Of a stretch of DNA of 9,225 nucleotides, positions 6,127 through 9,225 are shown piece after piece; positions within the stretch are counted from its first letter, which is position 1; every line of letters starts with the position of its first letter. The translations under genes were made by a program, and so were the position numbers. The stretch covers positions 1 through 9,225 of the forward strand of contig JACTVF010000077.1 of the NCBI GenBank assembly GCA_019695435.1. The letters run 5' to 3'. The notes under the pieces were generated by a model that saw only the letters and a list, made by a program, of their open reading frames with translations, had not been told where the DNA came from and did no database searches. The stretch is from Methanoregulaceae archaeon. GTDB taxonomy: Archaea > Halobacteriota > Methanomicrobia > Methanomicrobiales > Methanospirillaceae.

Positions 6127-6676
6127 ATGCGGGTATCTTGTTCCTGTTGTGTTCGACCAGTCTCACTATCCATTTTTTGAACTGTTCGAGAGATAAATCC
6201 TTTTTGGCAAAATTGCATATGTTACAGCAAGGGACACAGTTATCTACGGTGTAACCTACTTTGCTGTCAGTTCGATCAATTCCGTTTATGTACGCCCCTT
6301 TCCCATAGAAAACAACGAGCCTCGAAGGCAGTCCACAATACTCACATGGACTTTGGACAATAGAAACGAATTGATCGAAAGTAAGATCGAATACATATCC
6401 GCGTCTCTTAGCACCACTCCTATAGGAGATTAAACTTTTTCTGAGTACATACTCTTTCTCGGGATGAGCATCTTTCCTCTGGTTTTTGAGTCTGGCTCTT
6501 TTACCGCGCCCTTTTCCGTGGCGTCCTATGTCATTTAATCCTTCTGATTCGCACACCCGCTGCACGGTTCCGCGTGATGTGCCAACTTTTTCGGCAATCG
6601 ATTTTAGATTTAAGAATGAGTGGAGGCGCAGGTAGAGTATTCGGTCCTGAAGAGGCTGAGAGAGTCTAAAAGGCAT
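6125..6676 (-). CDS. Free-standing HNH endonuclease with N-terminal helix-turn-helix
   Basis: The protein has 183 residues. A helix-turn-helix-like segment (LKSIAEKVGTSRGTVQRV, about 24-41) and a very basic linker (51-70) precede an HNH domain of the phage homing type. The zinc ligands are C111-x2-C114 and C151-x2-C154. The core reads NGIDRTDSKVGYTVDN (131-146), ending in CNxAK (154-158). Such enzymes nick or cut DNA and are usually selfish elements that spread between phage genomes. The ATG at 6676 has GGAG nine bases upstream. The gene is visibly more A+T-rich than its neighbours, a sign of independent acquisition. It follows the TROVE gene on the same strand after a 104-base gap and shares the bidirectional terminator with groEL. 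Confidence 0.88.
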   Translation of the reverse strand: MPFRLSQPLQDRILYLRLHSFLNLKSIAEKVGTSRGTVQRVCESEGLNDIGRHGKGRGKRARLKNQRKDAHPEKEYVLRKSLISYRSGAKRRGYVFDLTFDQFVSIVQSPCEYCGLPSRLVVFYGKGAYINGIDRTDSKVGYTVDNCVPCCNICNFAKKDLSLEQFKKWIVRLVEHNRNKIPA

Positions 6677-6686
6677 AAGCGAGGCT

Positions 6687-6705
6687 CCAAAACAACTGTT
6701 TCTGG
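6687..6705 (-). promoter_or_regulatory. Hairpin touching the HNH ribosome binding site
   Basis: On the minus strand CCA(G)AAAC (6705-6698) pairs with GTTTTGG (6693-6687) around an AGTT loop, with one bulged G. The 3' strand runs into the GGAG Shine-Dalgarno of the HNH gene, so it could dampen translation. Similar sequestration is known for T4 homing endonuclease genes. The helix is short and A+T-rich, so this is tentative. Confidence 0.3.
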
Positions 6706-6740
6706 AGCACGAACAAAGCGGCTCATGCTTTTTCTGTAGT

Positions 6741-6775
6741 GGAGAGAGGTTCGGGGGAAACCCGAACCTCTCTCC
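6741..6775. repeat. Perfect 15-bp hairpin after the TROVE gene
   Basis: GGAGAGAGGTTCGGG (6741-6755) and its exact complement (6761-6775) enclose a 5-base spacer. It sits 5 bases past the TROVE stop codon on the minus strand. Neither side carries a good T-run: the minus strand continues ACTACAG. It may be a transcript-end or mRNA-stabilising hairpin rather than a classical terminator. Confidence 0.7.
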
Positions 6776-6780
6776 TTATC

Positions 6781-8172
6781 TTACTGCTGTGCTTCGTGCT
6801 GTTGGATGAAGTCTAGCGTGGCTTCGCTGAAACCGTCGATATGCAGCCACTCACCATAACCGATACCGTTGCGATCCGCACCGACGTTGATGAGGTAGTT
6901 ATTCTTACCAAACGGTTTTGCGCTTGCTGGCTTGTTCACCAGGTCGCAGTCTTGCTCGTCCGTGAAGACCACAATGCGGTCAGCATCGGATTCCTTCTCT
7001 CGCAGCAAATCGACAACCTGCTTCAGGAAGATTCCGCCACCACCTATCGCTCGATAGGTGTTCTCGTATCTGAGAAGGTCACGGAGTCCGAATCCGCGAC
7101 GTGGGGGAACCAGCATCGTTGCATGCTGTCTCCGCATGTCGTCGCCGGCGGTCGCGTAGATCACGACCTCCTCGCAGACCTCACGGAGCAACATAGCCAA
7201 GGCCGCAGCCGCACTCAACCTATCCAATTCGGACTTACCGGAGATTTGGCCATGCATCGATCCAGAGCAGTCCACTACTAGGACGGTCTTCCCAGTCAAC
7301 TTGGTAGCGCCCTCAAGGCAGCGGAACATTGCCCCCTCCAACTCAGGTTCCAACTTCGGCGCATACTTCGCCGCCGTGATGAACCGGAAGGGGAGAACAC
7401 GCTCTGCCTTCATCGTGGCCAGAGCCTCGCGAATAACCGAAGTATCGACCTTCGCTTCCTGCATGTTCCGCAAATTGCGAAGTAGGGCCAATGCGCCCAG
7501 TTGCTTCTCAGCAATGAGCCGAGTAAAGGTTTCCTTCTTGTCGGCACCGGCGGAGAGATTCGATTCCCATGTATCGGGAGCCGTCAGTTCGTTCTCGGCC
7601 AGTTCCTTCCACAGCGCGGTTTGTTCCTGATTCCGAGGCTTCGCGTGGACGAGGAAAAGCACGTCGCGCATCTTCACCTGGCCGTCGCGGTTGGCGTACT
7701 TAGACAGAGCATAGCGGTCGAACTTCTGGAACGCCGCGGCGAGCCCTTTCTTCATCTGCGCGGTCAAAGGTGCCTTCTTTGGCCTCCAGTACATCGCAAT
7801 CAGTTCTGCCATCTCGTCCGGCCGCTGGACGCAAGAAGCGATTGCTCCAGATACGACCGCACGGGCCTCTTCTGTCTTGGCCTGGATAAGCGCCACAATG
7901 AGCCATAGAGGAGCATGGCGCAACTTGAACTTTGTGCGAGCCTCGTAGGCAATGTTTGCAACGATTCCGGCGCCGTCCTTCAACTTCAACACCTCGGCAA
8001 CCTCTTCGTGTATCCGCTCGGCGATTTCGACACCGGACTCATAGAACGTGTCTTCGAACAACATGCAGGCCATGACTGACCGGCGCAACTGTTGAATTGC
8101 GTTGATGCGAACGGCTACCGCGCCCTCATGGGTATGAATAGGTGGCGTCTTTACTGCTACATTTGTGCGCAT
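6781..8172 (-). CDS. rsr: TROVE/vWA protein, Ro60 (Rsr) homologue
   Basis: This is the ring-shaped Ro60-family protein that binds Y RNAs and misfolded or damaged RNAs. In bacteria it tethers exonucleases such as PNPase through the Y RNA. It has 463 residues. The all-helical TROVE domain covers about 20-290 (RINAIQQLRRSVMACMLFEDTFYESG at the start, FRFITAAKYAP near 263-272). A von Willebrand A domain covers about 294-455. The vWA metal site has D301-x-S303-x-S305 (VVDCSGSMHG) and D405 (VVFTDEQD). The usual Thr of the third metal-site loop seems replaced, since that region reads GGGG (377-380). The start at 8172 is chosen for AAAGGGGAATT just upstream; an in-frame extension to 8250 would run through a terminator hairpin and a Y RNA. 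The gene lies directly downstream of tandem Y RNAs and a Rnl2-type RNA ligase gene. Confidence 0.95.
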   Translation of the reverse strand: MRTNVAVKTPPIHTHEGAVAVRINAIQQLRRSVMACMLFEDTFYESGVEIAERIHEEVAEVLKLKDGAGIVANIAYEARTKFKLRHAPLWLIVALIQAKTEEARAVVSGAIASCVQRPDEMAELIAMYWRPKKAPLTAQMKKGLAAAFQKFDRYALSKYANRDGQVKMRDVLFLVHAKPRNQEQTALWKELAENELTAPDTWESNLSAGADKKETFTRLIAEKQLGALALLRNLRNMQEAKVDTSVIREALATMKAERVLPFRFITAAKYAPKLEPELEGAMFRCLEGATKLTGKTVLVVDCSGSMHGQISGKSELDRLSAAAALAMLLREVCEEVVIYATAGDDMRRQHATMLVPPRRGFGLRDLLRYENTYRAIGGGGIFLKQVVDLLREKESDADRIVVFTDEQDCDLVNKPASAKPFGKNNYLINVGADRNGIGYGEWLHIDGFSEATLDFIQQHEAQQ

Positions 8173-8193
8173 AATTCCCCTTTCGTTGTAATA

Positions 8194-8222
8194 GAAAAGA
8201 GCCGCCCCGAAAGGCGACTCTT
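8194..8222 (-). terminator. Terminator or attenuator between the Y RNA array and the TROVE gene
   Basis: The minus strand has AAGAGTCGCC (8222-8213), loop TTTCGG, then GGCGGCTCTT (8206-8197): 10 bp with one T-G pair. TTC and T-rich sequence follow, ending 22 bases before the TROVE ATG. The 5' strand is the same sequence that closes the Ro-binding stem of the adjacent Y RNA (8216-8223). The two structures therefore exclude each other, and folding of the Y RNA could control read-through into the TROVE gene (inference). Confidence 0.75.
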
Positions 8223-8374
8223 GTTTTGATCGGGAAGAACAGGCTCTCACGGTATTTTTCGCGCTCTGCCAACTGAGCTACGCCTGACCGAAATCAGGCG
8301 GATGGACTCGAACCACCGACCTCGTCTTTAGCAAGAAGTAACCGTAAAATTCACTATCCCGAACATCAAGAGCC
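8216..8374 (-). ncRNA. yrn: Y RNA 1 with circularly permuted tRNA-like domain
   Basis: This RNA would bind the adjacent TROVE protein. The outer stem is GGCTCTTG (8374-8367) with CAAGAGTC (8223-8216). Next come TCGGGA/TCCCGA (8362-8357 with 8235-8230) and ACGGT/ACCGT (8345-8341 with 8253-8249), all nested. UAGUG follows the second helix on the 5' side and UGUUCU precedes it on the 3' side. Inside is a tRNA in permuted order. The T-arm is GGTGG-TTCGAGT-CCATC (8317-8301), followed with no gap by a 7-bp acceptor stem (8300-8294 with 8287-8281) closed by TTTCGG. After that come U8-A9 and the D-arm GCTC-AGTTGGCA-GAGC (8278-8263). The Ro stem replaces the anticodon arm, and no free acceptor end exists, so it cannot be aminoacylated. 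tRNA mimicry is known for bacterial Y RNAs such as YrlA. Confidence 0.9.
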
Positions 8375-8471
8375 GAGAACATTTGCAACGATTTTGCCTA
8401 CCATTAGGCGTCTCTCTTTGCGAGAGACTGGATTCGAACCAGCGATGAAATCGTTACTACCACTACGGCCC
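8370..8471 (-). ncRNA. yrn: Y RNA 2 with permuted tRNA-like domain
   Basis: This is the second copy in the array, on the same strand. The Ro-type helix is GGGCCG (8471-8466) with CGGCTC (8375-8370), flanked by UAGUG on the 5' side and UGUUCU on the 3' side as in Y RNA 1. An 8-bp helix AACGATTT/AAATCGTT (8455-8448 with 8394-8387) takes the anticodon-stem position. The T-arm GCTGG-TTCGAAT-CCAGT (8443-8427) is joined to an acceptor-like CTCTC-GCAAA-GAGAG hairpin (8426-8412). AC at positions 8-9 leads to a D-arm, GCC-TAATGGTA-GGC (8409-8396), with the invariant GG. The acceptor stem is 5 bp, or 7 bp if the T-stem base and the 8-9 linker also pair. Its 3' helix strand overlaps the 5' closing strand of Y RNA 1 by five bases, so the two outer helices compete. 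Confidence 0.82.
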
Positions 8472-8478
8472 AACTTAT

Positions 8479-8563
8479 CCCCAGAGAACATTCGCATTCG
8501 GTTATCCCTTGCGGGAATCGGTATTTGAAGTATCGAAGTAACCGCTTGCTATCACTACTGGAG
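8479..8563 (-). ncRNA. Y RNA 3, probable, with reduced tRNA-like domain
   Basis: This third element has the same frame as its neighbours. CTCCAG (8563-8558) pairs with CTGGGG (8484-8479), UAGUG follows on the 5' side (8557-8553), and UGUUCU precedes on the 3' side (8490-8485). The helix sequence differs from those in Y RNAs 1 and 2 but still pairs. An inner helix CGGTTA/TAACCG (8544-8539 with 8504-8499) carries an acceptor-like TCCC-GCAA-GGGA hairpin (8516-8505). A TTCAAAT heptamer resembles a T-loop but lacks a good stem, and no D-arm with GG is visible. The tRNA mimic is therefore degenerate or minimal. Confidence 0.6.
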
Positions 8564-8571
8564 ATCAAACT

Positions 8572-8654
8572 TTTGTCGAGGAACCGGCGAAACCGGAAGT
8601 TGCCCGAAGGCATTCTGTTCAAGAGAAGTATCCGATCTCTTCACCATCGACAAA
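8572..8654 (-). ncRNA. First structured RNA module of the array, class uncertain
   Basis: TTTGTCGA (8654-8647) pairs perfectly with TCGACAAA (8579-8572) and encloses three hairpins. They are AAGAGA/TCTCTT with a 9-base loop (8641-8621), TGCC-TTCG-GGCA (8612-8601) and CCGG-TTTCG-CCGG (8596-8584). The four-way layout matches the T / acceptor / D / stem order of the Y RNAs downstream. The UAGUG and UGUUCU motifs and T- or D-loop sequences are absent, however. It begins at the predicted transcription start of the array promoter, so it may be a divergent Y RNA or a protective 5' structure. Confidence 0.45.
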
Positions 8655-8658
8655 CATC

Positions 8659-8687
8659 ACTCTACCCTTCTTCTTGACCGATTGCAA
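8659..8687 (-). promoter_or_regulatory. Promoter of the Y RNA array
   Basis: The minus strand reads TTGCAA (8687-8682), a 17-base spacer and TAGAGT (8664-8659). Spacing is ideal, and the -10 hexamer equals that of the recT promoter. The start would fall near 8652-8654, exactly at the first helix of the RNA array. It would let the RNAs and the TROVE gene be transcribed independently of the RNA ligase gene. Confidence 0.6.
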
Positions 8688-8707
8688 GAGAAAAGTTGGG
8701 AAAAACT

Positions 8708-9225
8708 TTACTTCTCCTTTTCAAGATAACGGTTTGACACGAGTTTCAGGTGGACACGGCCCAAATGGTCGTCCCGGCGATCCTTTACAGGCCGAACCAC
8801 AATGCCCTCCCGGATGTGACCAGCCTTTGGAATCAGGCTCGGACCGTCAGACAAGGCTACCAGCGCATCGAAGTCAAATGGGCCACGGTAGACTAGGGGA
8901 GCAACGCCGTCTGTCGGTACGTCCACAACCCAGTCATCGAACTCTCGCCATTCGCCGTTTCGGAGAACATCAAACGCCCGGAAGAACACATCATTTGGCC
9001 CGGCACCATATTTGAGGCTTTGGACGTTTCCGAAGACCTCGCCATAGAGGATATCTCCCGGATGCTTACGGCAAAACTCCTCAATCCACGGATGAGCGGC
9101 AAGAGCCTTCCACCACAGATTGCCGGAGTTCGGAGTTTTCCACTCCGTCCGGCTACCGCAGTACATCCGATCCTCGGTCGGTGCGAATACAAACCGCGAG
9201 TTGGCGCCGTGAATCTTCTCGGTTG
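8708..9225 (-). CDS. Rnl2-type RNA ligase, N-terminus beyond the window
   Basis: This enzyme seals RNA nicks or breaks through a covalent lysyl-AMP intermediate. The frame is open to the right edge, so 171 residues are visible; the ATG at 9166 would remove the active site and is not the start. Visible residues 1-8 are motif I, TEKIHGAN, with the nucleotide-accepting lysine at visible residue 3. Then come motif III (LYGEVFG), IIIa (FFRAFDV), IV (REGIVVRP) and V (HLKLVSNRYL). All catalytic motifs are present, so the visible part looks functional. The protein ends five residues after motif V and so lacks the C-terminal domain of T4 Rnl2. That is compatible with the Deinococcus DraRnl type, which has its extra domain at the N-terminus (from memory). 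It lies upstream of the Y RNA array and TROVE gene on the same strand. Confidence 0.9.
   Translation of the reverse strand, partial: TEKIHGANSRFVFAPTEDRMYCGSRTEWKTPNSGNLWWKALAAHPWIEEFCRKHPGDILYGEVFGNVQSLKYGAGPNDVFFRAFDVLRNGEWREFDDWVVDVPTDGVAPLVYRGPFDFDALVALSDGPSLIPKAGHIREGIVVRPVKDRRDDHLGRVHLKLVSNRYLEKEK

Noticed and set aside
8173..8250. Earlier in-frame ATG giving the TROVE protein 26 more residues
   Set aside because: It would translate through the terminator hairpin and Y RNA 1; the ATG at 8172 has AAAGGGGAATT before it.
8404..8622. 72-codon minus-strand frame across Y RNAs 2 and 3
   Set aside because: It overlaps the structured RNAs and has no ribosome binding site or family resemblance.
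1..9225. CRISPR arrays, insertion sequences or attachment sites
   Set aside because: No spaced direct-repeat array, no transposase and no terminal inverted repeats were seen.

Overview
The window looks like part of a large tailed bacteriophage genome, or a large prophage or phage-plasmid. It carries a RecT-type annealing protein with a PD-(D/E)XK exonuclease, a phage-style GroES/GroEL pair, a free-standing HNH endonuclease, a TROVE/vWA (Ro60/Rsr) protein and an Rnl2-type RNA ligase. No host marker is visible, so the host cannot be named. Genes are tightly packed, several overlap by 8 bases, and three genes appear to start with TTG behind a good Shine-Dalgarno sequence. The HNH gene is visibly richer in A+T than its neighbours.

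Left part (1-1765, minus strand): this part is dominated by RNA structure rather than protein. A candidate 411-nt RNA (126-536) has ends that fold like a tRNA acceptor, D-arm and T-arm. A small Cys4 zinc-binding protein gene (549-830) lies just upstream of it. A compact three-way-junction RNA (847-926) forms that gene's leader and begins at the predicted transcription start of a candidate promoter. A coiled-coil phage protein (976-1710) of the type found beside recT-like genes follows, read away from recT from a back-to-back promoter pair.

Middle part (1754-6126, plus strand): one probable operon encodes RecT, a KTSC-domain protein, a PD-(D/E)XK nuclease, GroES and GroEL, and ends in a strong bidirectional terminator. 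RecT plus nuclease form a two-component recombination system. GroES/GroEL would fold phage or host proteins.

Right part (6125-9225, minus strand): the order of transcription is Rnl2-type RNA ligase (its 5' part lies beyond the window), a promoter, a tandem array of structured RNAs, a terminator/attenuator hairpin, the Ro60-like TROVE protein, and a free-standing HNH endonuclease. At least two and probably three of the RNAs are Y RNAs. The one nearest the TROVE gene contains an almost perfect but circularly permuted tRNA: T-arm, then a 7-bp acceptor stem closed by a hexaloop, then U8-A9 and a D-arm. The Ro-binding stem stands where the anticodon stem would be. Three RNAs share the flanking motifs UAGUG and UGUUCU around a 6-bp helix whose sequence differs in each but still pairs. 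This RNA ligase / Y RNA array / Ro60 cassette is the most notable system in the window. It suggests a phage-encoded RNA quality-control or RNA-repair machine; the cellular precedents are the Salmonella rsr-yrl-rtcBA locus and Deinococcus Rsr/Y RNA.

All folding was done by eye from complementarity. No covariance model, energy calculation or database search was run.
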